A stretch of DNA of 64,000 nt from Pseudomonas nitroreducens (GTDB taxonomy: Bacteria; Pseudomonadota; Gammaproteobacteria; Pseudomonadales; Pseudomonadaceae), in the NCBI RefSeq assembly GCF_024170165.1, contig NZ_JALJXP010000002.1, positions 310,001-374,000 of the forward strand, written 5' to 3'. Made by a program: the position numbers and the translations under genes. This document shows positions 37,764-46,617 of the stretch, in pieces (positions within the stretch are counted from its first letter, which is position 1; each line of letters begins with the position of its first letter). The notes below the pieces were generated by a model. It was not told the origin of the DNA. It made no database searches and was given only the letters and a program-made list of their open reading frames with translations.

Positions 37764-40700
37764 TCAGGTCTCTTTCTTCACCCGGAACCAGGCCGCATAG
37801 AGCGCCGGCAGGAACAGCAGGGTCAGCGCCGTGGCGACGATCAGGCCGCCCATGATCGCCACCGCCATCGGGCCGAAGAACACGCTGCGCGACAGCGGGA
37901 TCATCGCCAGCACGGCGGCCAGGGCGGTGAGCACGATGGGGCGGAAGCGCCGCACCGTGGCCTCGATGATGGCGTGCCAGGTGTCCAGGCCGTGGGCGCG
38001 GTCCTGCTCGATCTGGTCCACCAGGATCACCGAGTTGCGCATGATCATCCCCGCCAGGGCGATGGTGCCGAGCATCGCGACGAAGCCGAAGGGCTTCTGG
38101 AACACCAGCAGGAACAGGGTCACGCCGATCAGCCCGAGAGGCGCAGTGAGGAACACCATGATCATCCGCGAGAAGCTGCGCAGCTGGATCATCAGCAGGC
38201 TGAGCACCACCACGATGAACAGCGGTACGCCGGCGTTCACCGAGTCCTGGCCCTTGGCGGAATCCTCCACGGTGCCGCCGACCTGCAGCAGGTAGCCGTC
38301 GGGCAGTTCGGCGCGGATCGGGTCCAGGGTCGGCGAGATCTGTTTCACCAAAGTCGCCGGCAGCGAGTCGTCGTAGATGTCGGCGCGCACGGTCACGGTC
38401 GGTAAGCGGTTGCGCCGCCAGATGATGCCTTCCTCGAAGCCGTATTCCAGGGTCGCCACTTGCGACAACGCCACGCTGCGGCCGCTGCTGGTCTGCATCG
38501 ACAGGCTGGGCAGCTGCGACAGGTCATGCCGGCCGCGCTCGTCGCCACGCAGGAGGATCTCGATCAGCTCGTTGTCCTCGCGGTAGTAGCTGACGGTGGA
38601 GCCGGTCAGCGAGCTCTGCAGGAACTGCGAGATGTCCGAGGTGCTCACACCCAGGGCGCGGGCGCGCTCCTGGTCGATGTCGAGGAAGATCGCCTTGCTC
38701 GGCTCTTCCCAGTCCAGGTGCACGTTCACCACATGGGGGTTCTCGCGCATCTTGTCGGCGACCTTGCGCGCCAGCTCGCGGACTTCCGGGATGTGCTCGC
38801 CGGAGACGCGGAACTGCACCGGGTAGCCCACCGGCGGGCCGTTCTCCAGGCGGCTGATACGCGTGCGCAGGGTCGGGAAGTCTTCGTTCATGTGCTTGAT
38901 CAGCCACTGACGAATCTCTTCGCGGGACTCCAGGCTTTTCGCCAGGACCACGAACTGCGCAAAGCTCGCGGCCGGCAGTTGCTGGTCCAGCGGCAGGTAG
39001 AAGCGCGGCGAACCGGTACCGACATAGGCCACGTAGTTGTCGATGCCCGGATGCTCGGCGAGCATTTTCTCCAGGCGATTGACCTGCTCGGTGGTGGCGG
39101 TCAGCGAATCGCCTTCGGCCAGTTTCAGGTCGACCAGCAGCTCCAGTCGTGCCGACGGCGGGAAGAACTGCTGCGGCACCAGGCGGAACAGCATGATCGA
39201 GCCGATGAAGGCCGCCACGGTCAGCAGGATCACCGTCTTGCGGTAGCGCACGCACCACTCCACCACGCGCCGGAAGCGCTGGTAGAAAGGCGTCGAATAC
39301 GGGTCATGGCCCTTGTCGCTGCCGCCATGTTTTTCCGCATGGCGCTTGGCGAGATCGGGCAGCAGCTTCTCGCCCAGGTAGGGCACGAAGACCACGGCGG
39401 CGATCCAGGAAACCAGCAGCGCGATGGTCACCACCTGGAACAGCGAGCGGGTGTACTCGCCGGTACCGGACTGCGCGGTGGCGATGGGCAGGAAGCCGGC
39501 GGCGGTGACCAGGGTGCCGGTGAGCATCGGGAAGGCCGTGCTGGTCCAGGCGTAGCTCGCCGCCTTGAGCCGGTCGTAGCCCTGCTCCATCTTCACCGCC
39601 ATCATCTCCACGGCGATGATCGCGTCGTCCACCAGCAAGCCCAGCGCCAGCACCAGCGCACCGAGGGAAATCTTGTGCAGACCGATGCCGAAGTAATACA
39701 TGCAGGCGAAGGTCATCGCCAGCACCAGCGGGATCGACAGCGCCACCACCAGACCGGTGCGCAGGCCGAGGGAGAAGAAGCTCACCAGCAGCACGATGAT
39801 CAGCGCCTCGGCCAGCACGCGGACGAACTCGCCCACGCCTTCACGCACGGCGGCCGGCTGGTCGGATACCTTGCGCAGCTCCATGCCCGCCGGCAGCGTC
39901 TGCTGCAGACGCTCGAACTCGGTGTCGAGCTTCTTGCCCAGCACCAGGATGTCGCCGCCGTCCTTCATGGCCACGGCAATGCCGATGGCGTCCTCGCCCA
40001 TGAAGCGCATGCGCGGTGCGGGCGGATCGTTGAAGCCACGGTGCACCTCGGCCACGTCACCGATACGGAAGGTGCGGTCGCCGACGCGGATCGGGAAGGA
40101 ACGGATGTCTTCCACTGAGTCGAAGCGGCCGGAAACGCGCAGCTGCACGCGATCGGTCGCGGTCTCGAAGAAGCCGGTGGCGGTCACCGCGTTCTGTTCT
40201 TCCAGCGCCTTCTGCACGGCCGCCAGCGGCAGGCCGAGGGTGGCGAGCTTGGTGTTGGACAGGTCGATCCAGATTTTCTCGTCCTGCAGGCCGACCAGCT
40301 CGACCTTGCCGACATCCTTGATCCGCTGCAATTGCAGCTGCAGGCGGTCGGCATAGTCCTTGAGCACCGCGTAGTCGAAGCCCTTGCCCGACAGTGCGTA
40401 GATATTGCCGAAGGTGGTGCCGAACTCGTCGTTGAAGAACGGCCCCTGGATGCCCTGCGGCAGGGTGTAGCGGATGTCGTTGACCTTCTTGCGGATCTGG
40501 TACCAGAGCTCGGGAATGTCGCGGGAATGGAAGTCCTCGCGGGCGACGAAGGTCACCTGGGATTCACCGGGGCGGGAGAAGGAGATGATGCGGTCGAAAT
40601 CGCCGGTCTCCATCAGCTTCTTCTCGATGCGCTCGGTGACCTGGCGCGAGACTTCCTCGGCGGTCGCGCCCGGCCAGTTGGTCTTTACCACCATGGCCTT

Positions 40701-40832
40701 GAAGGTGAACGGCGGGTCTTCGCTCTGCCCCAGCTTGGTGTAGGACAGCGCCCCGACTATGCCCAGCAGGAGCATGAGGTAGAGGACGATGGAGCGGTTC
40801 TGCAGCGCCCAGGCGGAAAGGTTGAATTGCAT
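37764..40832 (-). CDS. mexK: RND efflux transporter, MexK-like
   Basis: A 1022-residue inner-membrane RND pump. It has twelve predicted helices in two halves, each with a large periplasmic loop. Key features are the N-terminal MQFNLSAWALQNRSIVLYLM, the TM4 proton-relay motif LGLLVDDAIIAVEMM (paired Asp), and GEYTRSLFQVVTIALLVSW. Sequence flavour and gene context (adaptor upstream, divergent TetR) fit MexJK of P. aeruginosa, which exports triclosan and some antibiotics and borrows its outer-membrane channel (OprM or OpmH) from elsewhere; no channel gene is encoded here either. It starts 6 bp after the adaptor gene. Confidence 0.9.
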   Translation of the reverse strand: MQFNLSAWALQNRSIVLYLMLLLGIVGALSYTKLGQSEDPPFTFKAMVVKTNWPGATAEEVSRQVTERIEKKLMETGDFDRIISFSRPGESQVTFVAREDFHSRDIPELWYQIRKKVNDIRYTLPQGIQGPFFNDEFGTTFGNIYALSGKGFDYAVLKDYADRLQLQLQRIKDVGKVELVGLQDEKIWIDLSNTKLATLGLPLAAVQKALEEQNAVTATGFFETATDRVQLRVSGRFDSVEDIRSFPIRVGDRTFRIGDVAEVHRGFNDPPAPRMRFMGEDAIGIAVAMKDGGDILVLGKKLDTEFERLQQTLPAGMELRKVSDQPAAVREGVGEFVRVLAEALIIVLLVSFFSLGLRTGLVVALSIPLVLAMTFACMYYFGIGLHKISLGALVLALGLLVDDAIIAVEMMAVKMEQGYDRLKAASYAWTSTAFPMLTGTLVTAAGFLPIATAQSGTGEYTRSLFQVVTIALLVSWIAAVVFVPYLGEKLLPDLAKRHAEKHGGSDKGHDPYSTPFYQRFRRVVEWCVRYRKTVILLTVAAFIGSIMLFRLVPQQFFPPSARLELLVDLKLAEGDSLTATTEQVNRLEKMLAEHPGIDNYVAYVGTGSPRFYLPLDQQLPAASFAQFVVLAKSLESREEIRQWLIKHMNEDFPTLRTRISRLENGPPVGYPVQFRVSGEHIPEVRELARKVADKMRENPHVVNVHLDWEEPSKAIFLDIDQERARALGVSTSDISQFLQSSLTGSTVSYYREDNELIEILLRGDERGRHDLSQLPSLSMQTSSGRSVALSQVATLEYGFEEGIIWRRNRLPTVTVRADIYDDSLPATLVKQISPTLDPIRAELPDGYLLQVGGTVEDSAKGQDSVNAGVPLFIVVVLSLLMIQLRSFSRMIMVFLTAPLGLIGVTLFLLVFQKPFGFVAMLGTIALAGMIMRNSVILVDQIEQDRAHGLDTWHAIIEATVRRFRPIVLTALAAVLAMIPLSRSVFFGPMAVAIMGGLIVATALTLLFLPALYAAWFRVKKET

Positions 40833-40838
40833 CGGGCG

Positions 40839-41942
40839 TTACTCCTTCGCCACCAGCTTGATCGACCGGTTCTCCCGGTCGACAGGCCGTACCTCCTGCC
40901 CTTCACGCAGCACCTGGACACCCGCTGCCACCACCCAGTCGCCATCCTTCAGGCCTTCGAGCACCGGCACGCGGTCCTCGGCATAAGGGCCGATGCGCAC
41001 CGGGCGGCGATGCAGGGTGGAGGTTTTCGGATCGACCACCCAGACGAACGGCTGGCCGGCTTCCGAGGTCAGCGCGGCGAGCGGCACAGCCAGCGGCACC
41101 GCGCCTTCGGCATGGATATAGACGCGGGCGCTCTGGCCCAGCTCGGCCGGCACCTTGGCGTCGTCGAAGGCGACGCGCGCGGCGAAGGTGCGCGACTGCG
41201 GATCGGCCGCAGGCGACAGTTCGCGGATCTTGCCGCTGAAGCGTTTGTCACGCTGCGACCAGAGTTCGACGCTCACCGCCTCGCCGACACGGAAGCGTTC
41301 GAAGGAGTGTTCGGGGATGCTGATGAGTACCTCGCGATCACCGTCGGCAGCCAGGGTGAAGACGGTCTGCCCGGCGGCGACTACCTGCCCCACTTCCACC
41401 CGGCGCGTGGCGATCACGCCATCCTGGGGCGCACGCAGCACCGCATAGCCGGCCTGGTTGCTGGCCACGTCGTATTCGGCGCGGATCTGTTTCACCCGCG
41501 CCTCGCCGGCGCGGTAGGTATTCTCGATGTTGTCGAATTGCGACTGGCTGACCAGCTGGCGCTCCAGCAGGGTCTTGTAGCGGGTGTATTCGGAGCGAAC
41601 GGTCTGCAGGTTGGCTTCGGCGGCGGCCACCTGGGCGCGCGTGGCTTCGAGCTGCAAGCGAACGTCTTCAGGATCGAGTTCCGCCAGCGGCTGGTCCTTC
41701 TTCACCCGTTCGCCGGTTTCCACCAGGCGCTTGCTGACCTTGCCGCCGATGCGGAAGGCCAGTTCCGGCTCGTGGCGAGCATGCACTTCGCCGGGATAGG
41801 CCTCGGTGATATCGCGCGCCGGCAGCGGCTGCACCACGATGGCCGGGCGCACCGCGGGCTTCGGCGGTTCGCCGTTACCGCAGGCAGAAAGGGAAAGGAT
41901 GAAGGCAGCAGGCAGCGCGACAGACAGAGCATGGCGGAACAT
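40839..41942 (-). CDS. mexJ: RND membrane-fusion (adaptor) lipoprotein, MexJ-like
   Basis: A 367-residue periplasmic adaptor with a lipoprotein signal (MFRHALSVALPAAFILSLSAC, Cys near 21). It shows the HlyD/AcrA order: lipoyl half GGKVSKRLVETGERVKKDQ, coiled-coil hairpin LEATRAQVAAAEANLQTVRS, second lipoyl half VLRAPQDGVIATRRVEVGQV, beta-barrel SIPEHSFERFRVGEAVSVEL and the membrane-proximal C-terminus. It links the RND pump to an outer-membrane channel. Its start is 97 bp from the divergent regulator. Confidence 0.9.
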   Translation of the reverse strand: MFRHALSVALPAAFILSLSACGNGEPPKPAVRPAIVVQPLPARDITEAYPGEVHARHEPELAFRIGGKVSKRLVETGERVKKDQPLAELDPEDVRLQLEATRAQVAAAEANLQTVRSEYTRYKTLLERQLVSQSQFDNIENTYRAGEARVKQIRAEYDVASNQAGYAVLRAPQDGVIATRRVEVGQVVAAGQTVFTLAADGDREVLISIPEHSFERFRVGEAVSVELWSQRDKRFSGKIRELSPAADPQSRTFAARVAFDDAKVPAELGQSARVYIHAEGAVPLAVPLAALTSEAGQPFVWVVDPKTSTLHRRPVRIGPYAEDRVPVLEGLKDGDWVVAAGVQVLREGQEVRPVDRENRSIKLVAKE

Positions 41943-41968
41943 GATGTGTGACCTTTCGCAAAACGCGG

Positions 41969-41996
41969 TTGGAATTCTTATACTCCCCGGTATAGT
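41969..41996 (+). promoter_or_regulatory. Divergent promoter/operator region of mexJK and its TetR regulator
   Basis: On the plus strand TTGGAA (41969-41974), a 16-bp spacer and TATAGT (41991-41996) form a promoter for the regulator. It overlaps a dyad TATAC-N6-GTATA (41979-41994), a fitting operator for a TetR dimer that would block both directions. Confidence 0.55.
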
Positions 41997-42039
41997 AAAA
42001 ATACAGAACCCATCAGTCCAGTATTAGAAATGTAAAGAC

Positions 42040-42681
42040 ATGTCACCATCGAACTCATCGAACTCATCGAACGGACCGGGTCGTCCCAAGGATCCGGCCA
42101 AGCGCAGGGCCATTCTCGAGGCTGCCAAGGAGCTGTTCGTCAGCCATGGCTACGACGGCAGCAGCATGGAAGCCATCGCCGCCGAGGCCGGAGTGTCCAA
42201 GCTCACCGTGTACAGCCACTTCACGGACAAGGAGACCCTGTTCGTCGAGGCCGTGCAGGCCAAGTGCGCCGAACGCATGCCCGAGCTGTTCGCCGAGCCG
42301 CCGGCCGATGCGTCGCTTGAAAGCCTGCTGCTGACCCTGGGGCTGGGCTTCAATCAGCTGATCAACAGCCCCGAGGCGATAGCCCTGAGCCGGCTGATGA
42401 TTGCCCAGGGCGCGGGCAACCCGCACCTGTCGCAACTGTTCTTCGAGGCCGGCCCGCAGCGCGTGCTGGACCAGATGGAGCGCCTGCTGGAGCAGGCCCG
42501 TCAGCAGGGCAAGCTGCAGATGGACAGCCCGCGGCGGGCCGCCGAACACTTCCTGATGCTGGTGCAGGGCTGCGTGCACTTCCGCCTGATGATCGGTTGT
42601 GAAACGCCGCCGACGGTGGCGGAATCCGAAGCCCATGTGCGGGAAGTGGTGGCGTTGTTCCTCAGGGCCTTTGCGCCCTGA
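42040..42681 (+). CDS. mexL: TetR-family repressor, MexL-like
   Basis: A 213-residue TetR regulator. After a Ser/Asn-rich start comes GRPKDPAKRRAILEAAKELF and the helix-turn-helix SMEAIAAEAGVSKLTVYSHF, then a helical ligand domain. It is divergent from the MexJK-like genes, as mexL is from mexJK in P. aeruginosa, where it represses the pump and itself. The N-terminal stretch repeats AACTCATCG in the DNA (about 42052-42070), a small tandem repeat coding for the SNSSNSSN segment. Confidence 0.88.
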   Translation: MSPSNSSNSSNGPGRPKDPAKRRAILEAAKELFVSHGYDGSSMEAIAAEAGVSKLTVYSHFTDKETLFVEAVQAKCAERMPELFAEPPADASLESLLLTLGLGFNQLINSPEAIALSRLMIAQGAGNPHLSQLFFEAGPQRVLDQMERLLEQARQQGKLQMDSPRRAAEHFLMLVQGCVHFRLMIGCETPPTVAESEAHVREVVALFLRAFAP

Positions 42682-42698
42682 AGCAGCCGTGACCGGCA

Positions 42699-42722
42699 GA
42701 TCGCGGGCATGGCCCGCTCCTG
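42699..42722. repeat. Half REP (GATCGCGGGCATGGCCCGCTCCT)
   Basis: A single REP unit 17 bp after the MexL-like gene. Confidence 0.65.
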
Positions 42723-42743
42723 AAGATTGAGCCCGGCGCGAGG

Positions 42744-42868
42744 GCTAACCCTCTCCCCCCGCCCTCTCCCTGAAGGGAGAGGGAGCTATTCGTGCCGGCT
42801 GATACATCAGATTCAATCTGCACCGATCCAGTCCCCTCTCCCTTCAGGGAGAGGGTTAGGGAGAGGGC
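42744..42868. repeat. REPIN of the CCCTCTCCCT family
   Basis: Inverted arms CCCTCTCCCTGAAGGGAGAG and CCCTCTCCCTTCAGGGAGAG surround a ~55-bp spacer that includes CGTGCCGGCTGA. The same arrangement, with a similar spacer start, is found at 58033-58163. It fills the space between the convergent TetR gene and rsmJ. Confidence 0.8.
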
Positions 42869-42908
42869 AAACGCCCGAGCACCAGCTCTCCTGCAGAAGG
42901 CCGAAAAC

Positions 42909-43691
42909 TCAGCCCTTCAGGCTTTTCAGCGGATAGATGTCATACCGGCTGGACTTGCCTTCCAGGCTGTAGCTGGGCTTCTGCCCCTCGATGATCGGCG
43001 CCTTGCGCGGGCGCTTGACCACCACTCGGTGGCTGGCCAGTTTCAGCGCGGCTTCGAGCAGCGCCGGAGCGTCGAGATCATCCCCCACCAGCGGGCGGAA
43101 CAGGCGCATTTCCTTCTTCACCAGCGCACTCTTGTCGCGGTGCGGGAACATCGGGTCGAGATAGATCACCTGCGGTGCCGTCCCTTCCCACGCGGCCATG
43201 CGCTCGATGGAGTTGCCCTGCAGCAGGCGCATGCGCGCAACGATGGCGCCCACCTCGAAATCCCCCACCGCCCGGGATAGACCGTCTTCCAGCAGCGCAG
43301 CGATGATCGGCTGGCGCTCGGTCAGGTCCATCTCGCAACCCAGGGTTGCCAGCACGAAGGCGTCCTTGCCCAACCCGGCGGTGGCGTCCAGCACATGGGG
43401 ACGCACGCCCTGCTGGATGCCGACGGCCTTGGCGATCATCTGCCCGGCGCCGCCGCCGAACTGGCGGCGGTGTGCGGCGGAGCCTTCGAGGAAGTCCACG
43501 CGCACCGGGCCGGGGGAATCCGGGCCCAGTTGCAGCAACTGCAAGCCGTCGTCGCCCAGTTGCAGGGCGAAGTCCGCCTCGCCATCGCCCAGCGGCAACC
43601 CAAGCCGCTGCGCCCACTGCTCGGCGGCACTCTGCCAGGCAGGCGCCAGCGCCTGGACGACGATGCGCGACGGGGTGAGGGCTTCGGTCAT
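42909..43691 (-). CDS. rsmJ: 16S rRNA (guanine1516-N2)-methyltransferase
   Basis: RsmJ (YhiQ) methylates G1516 in 16S rRNA. The 260-residue SAM-dependent enzyme has [13 protein letters not shown], the SAM motif [19 protein letters not shown], a [20 protein letters not shown] catalytic segment (DPMFP), and [15 protein letters not shown] near the C-terminus. All are characteristic of the RsmJ family. The start ATG at 43691 is close to the next gene (55 bp). Confidence 0.93.
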   Translation of the reverse strand: MTEALTPSRIVVQALAPAWQSAAEQWAQRLGLPLGDGEADFALQLGDDGLQLLQLGPDSPGPVRVDFLEGSAAHRRQFGGGAGQMIAKAVGIQQGVRPHVLDATAGLGKDAFVLATLGCEMDLTERQPIIAALLEDGLSRAVGDFEVGAIVARMRLLQGNSIERMAAWEGTAPQVIYLDPMFPHRDKSALVKKEMRLFRPLVGDDLDAPALLEAALKLASHRVVVKRPRKAPIIEGQKPSYSLEGKSSRYDIYPLKSLKG

Positions 43692-43746
43692 GGTGCGGTG
43701 ATCCTGGGAAAAACCGCGATTCTACCGCAGCGCGCAGCCGGCGGGC

Positions 43747-44439
43747 TCAACGGCAGATCTGCCAGCCGCCCAGATCGAGGTGAAAATGGTCGTGGTGCGC
43801 GCGGTTGTAATCCGGCCCGAGCACGCCGTCGAAGTGGCTGCACGCACGGTCGCGCACGGATCGCAGGAAGCGCGCGGCATCACCCTCCCCGCCCCAGTCC
43901 TTCGCCACCACGATGCGCCGGCCGTCGGTCAGGCGAAAGGCGGCTATATCCAGCGCATTGGCCGTGGCGTGCTGGCTGCGTCGGGCGTCGGTGCGGCCGT
44001 AGATATTGCGGCAGGCGAAGCTGCCCAGGTGCTCCACCGCCGCCACCGGCTGGCCATAGATTTCCCGCGCGGCCGGTTGCAGGGAGTGGCGCTCGAACAG
44101 CGCAAAGCTCACCGCCAGCGGGCAACTGGCGAGGAAGCTGCTGCTCAGCTTCACCTCGGCCGCCTGCACCCGCCAGACGTTGTGCAGCGGGCAGCCAGCG
44201 ACGGGTTCGCTGTCGGCCATGGGCTGCGCCTTGAGATCGGAGCTTTGCAGCGCCAGCCGGCACAACTCGGCATCATCGCGCAGGCGCCAGAGCTTGTAGC
44301 GCGTCAGCAGGTTCGGCTCGTCGCGCACATCCAGCGGCGCCCAGGGATTCCAGCGGCCGGGTAGCCCCAGCCATTGCTGCTGCACTGCCAGGGCAAAGCC
44401 TGCGCCGGCAACGACGAAGCCGAGCAGCCACCAGCGCAA
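43747..44439 (-). CDS. Extensin-family / peptidase-like envelope protein
   Basis: A 230-residue protein with an N-terminal membrane anchor or signal (MRWWLLGFVVAGAGFALAV) and a C-terminal extensin-like domain. Its motifs HATANALDIAAFRL and RAHHDHFHLDLGG look like the zinc-peptidase fold of D-Ala-D-Ala carboxypeptidases, so it may act on cell wall. The best start is TTG at 44439, three bases past the upstream stop, which suits coupled translation; no ATG gives the anchor. Substrate unknown. Confidence 0.82.
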   Translation of the reverse strand: MRWWLLGFVVAGAGFALAVQQQWLGLPGRWNPWAPLDVRDEPNLLTRYKLWRLRDDAELCRLALQSSDLKAQPMADSEPVAGCPLHNVWRVQAAEVKLSSSFLASCPLAVSFALFERHSLQPAAREIYGQPVAAVEHLGSFACRNIYGRTDARRSQHATANALDIAAFRLTDGRRIVVAKDWGGEGDAARFLRSVRDRACSHFDGVLGPDYNRAHHDHFHLDLGGWQICR

Positions 44440-44442
44440 GAC

Positions 44443-45270
44443 TCAGCCCCGGAACAATCCGTTGATGCGGTCGAACGGCATGGCGCCGTGCATCGGCATC
44501 AGGTCGCCCTTGGCCAACGCCTCGGAAGCGCTGAAGAAGGCCCCGTAGGCTGCCCGCGCCAGGCAGGAGCCGACGCTGACGCGCTTCACGCCCAGTTCGG
44601 CCAGCTCATCCAGGCTCAGCTGCAGCGCCGGCGAGCCCACCAGCACGTTGACCGGGCGCGGCGCCACGGCGCTGACCACGGCGGCGATTTCTTCGCGGGT
44701 CTTCAGGCCCGGCGCGTAGAGCACATCGGCGCCGGCTTCGGCGAAGGCCACCAGGCGGCGGATGGTGTCGTCCAGATCGACGCGACCGTGCAGGAAGTTC
44801 TCCGCCCGTGCCGCCAGGGTGAAGGTGAACGGCAATGCGCGCGCCGCCTGCACCGCGGCAGCGACGCGCTCGACAGCCAGCTCCAGCGGATAGATCGGAG
44901 TGTCCGGGCGGCCGGTGGCGTCTTCGATGGAGCCGCCGACCAGCCCGCAGGCGGCGGCCAGGCGAATGGTTTCCACGCAGTCGTCGGGCGTATCGCCATA
45001 GCCGTTTTCCAGATCGGCGGCGACCGGCAATGGCGTCGCCTCGACTATCTCGCGCGCATTGGCCAGGGCTTCGTCACGGCTCACCGCGCCTTCGGCGTCA
45101 CGCCGACCGAGGGCGAAGGCCAGGCCCGCGCTGGTAGTCGCCAGGGCTTCGAAGCCCTGATGGGCGAGCATCTTCGCCGAGCCGGCGTCCCAGGGATTGG
45201 GCAGGACGAACAGGCCGTCGCGCTGGTGCAGCGCGCGGAAGGCTTCGCCGCGTTGCTGTTGAGTGGTCAT
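44443..45270 (-). CDS. Isocitrate lyase / PEP mutase superfamily enzyme
   Basis: A 275-residue TIM-barrel protein of the ICL/PEP-mutase superfamily. It has VLPNPWDAGSAKMLAHQGFE, the metal/substrate segment PVAADLENGYGDTPDDC, GGSIEDATGRPDTPIYPL and VNVLVGSPALQLSLDELAEL. Family members cleave or form C-C or C-P bonds; this subgroup lacks the Cys loop of isocitrate lyase, so isocitrate cleavage is unlikely. Substrate unknown. Confidence 0.85.
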   Translation of the reverse strand: MTTQQQRGEAFRALHQRDGLFVLPNPWDAGSAKMLAHQGFEALATTSAGLAFALGRRDAEGAVSRDEALANAREIVEATPLPVAADLENGYGDTPDDCVETIRLAAACGLVGGSIEDATGRPDTPIYPLELAVERVAAAVQAARALPFTFTLAARAENFLHGRVDLDDTIRRLVAFAEAGADVLYAPGLKTREEIAAVVSAVAPRPVNVLVGSPALQLSLDELAELGVKRVSVGSCLARAAYGAFFSASEALAKGDLMPMHGAMPFDRINGLFRG

Positions 45271-45345
45271 GGCGGACTCCTTGCCAAACGAGGGAAGGAG
45301 CAGGTTAGCCCCCTCGCCTGCCGGGCGCCATGCGCAGTTGCCGGG

Positions 45346-46203
45346 TCAGAGCAGACCGAGCTGTTCCACCTCGGGCTTGGGTTCGAACAGCGGCGGCAGC
45401 CCCGGCAAGCGCTCGCGCAGCTGCGCATGGAAGCGCTGCGCCTGCTCGGCGGCCCGGTGGTTGTCCGGGGTATGGAGGAAAACATGGGGCGTCAGGCCCT
45501 GTTCGATCCACTCGGCGACCTTGCCGATCCAGGGCGTGAGATGGACGAGATTGGCGTCCAGGTCCGGCCCGCCGATGAAGCGCACCTGCGGGCTGTCGCT
45601 GAAGGCTGCCGGGCGCACCGGCACCCTGGGCTTCTTCGACTGGGCATGGAGCACGGCCGGATCATCGGACTGCACGGCGAACAACGCCCGCGAGTCCAGG
45701 CAGATGCGTTCGACGCCACGCTCCAGCAGCAGGCGGTTCAGCGCCCGCTCCTCGTCGCCCTTGGCGAAGAACGCCGGGTGGCGCACCTCCACGGCGATGC
45801 GTCGCTCGGAGAACTCATCCAGCCAGGCAGCCAGCTCGCCCAGACGATCAGGGCCGAAGCTGGCGGATACCTGCAGCCACAGCGGCGCCACGCGCTGACC
45901 CAGCGGTGCGAGCAGATCGAGGAAGTCACGGGTGTTTTCCAGCTGGCCGCGCAGGTCGCCTTCGTGGCTGATGTCGCGTGGCAGCTTGGCGCAGAAGCGG
46001 AAGGTCTCCGGCATGGTCTGCGCCCAGCGGGCCACAGTCTCGGCGCTGGGGCGGGCATAGAAGGTGGTATTGCCCTCTACCGCGTTGAACACCTGGGAGT
46101 AGAAGGACAGCGTTTCGGCGGGGCGCAGGTCGGACGGATAGAAAGTGCCGCGCCAGGCGGGCTCGTTCCACGAAGGGCAGCCAAGGAAATACGGCAGTTG
46201 CAT
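45346..46203 (-). CDS. DUF72 family protein
   Basis: A 285-residue soluble TIM-barrel-like protein of the DUF72 (YecE) family. Signatures are FLGCPSWNEPAWRGTFYPSD, FNAVEGNTTFYARPSAETVA, FRFCAKLPRDISHEGDL and HVFLHTPDNHRAAEQAQRFH. Function is not established. Its ATG shares one base with the stop of the preceding small gene (TGATG), so the pair is coupled. Confidence 0.9.
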   Translation of the reverse strand: MQLPYFLGCPSWNEPAWRGTFYPSDLRPAETLSFYSQVFNAVEGNTTFYARPSAETVARWAQTMPETFRFCAKLPRDISHEGDLRGQLENTRDFLDLLAPLGQRVAPLWLQVSASFGPDRLGELAAWLDEFSERRIAVEVRHPAFFAKGDEERALNRLLLERGVERICLDSRALFAVQSDDPAVLHAQSKKPRVPVRPAAFSDSPQVRFIGGPDLDANLVHLTPWIGKVAEWIEQGLTPHVFLHTPDNHRAAEQAQRFHAQLRERLPGLPPLFEPKPEVEQLGLL

Positions 46204-46550
46204 CAGGCGTAGAGGTCGAGACCGACGACTTCCTGGCCTTCGTACTGGGACGCCATGCTGGCGGTGCTGGTGTAGCTGGCCAGGGCCTGGGCTGCGCGGG
46301 AGGTCAGCGGGCGCTGGTAGTCGAGGTTGTCGCGCAGGGTCGCCGGCAGGTTGTAGCTGCTGGCGTTGGAGGACTCCACGCGACGGGTCTGCGACTGCGC
46401 GTCGAGCCCCTGGCTGGCCGAGGTCGGCGCGGGCTGCTCGCGGCGGGTCTCGACGTCACGCTGCACTTCCCGGAACGGAGTGACAGCCGTGCCCGTGCGG
46501 GGACTGCGCTCCGTGGTCTGGGATGTGGAGGTGAAACCGTCGATACGCAT
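46203..46550 (-). CDS. Small conserved hypothetical protein, low complexity N-terminus
   Basis: A 115-residue soluble protein beginning MRIDGFTSTSQTTERSPRTG, rich in Ser, Thr, Arg and Gln, with a more ordered C-terminus (SYNLPATLRDNLDYQRPLTS, AAQALASYTSTASMASQYEG). No signal peptide or membrane segment. It overlaps the DUF72 gene start by one base and lies downstream of tsaB. Function unknown. Confidence 0.72.
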   Translation of the reverse strand: MRIDGFTSTSQTTERSPRTGTAVTPFREVQRDVETRREQPAPTSASQGLDAQSQTRRVESSNASSYNLPATLRDNLDYQRPLTSRAAQALASYTSTASMASQYEGQEVVGLDLYA

Positions 46551-46617
46551 GGCGAAAACTCGGTGGGAATGCCCATCACTCTAGCGACCGCGCTCGACTG
46601 CGGTCAATTGGCACAGG

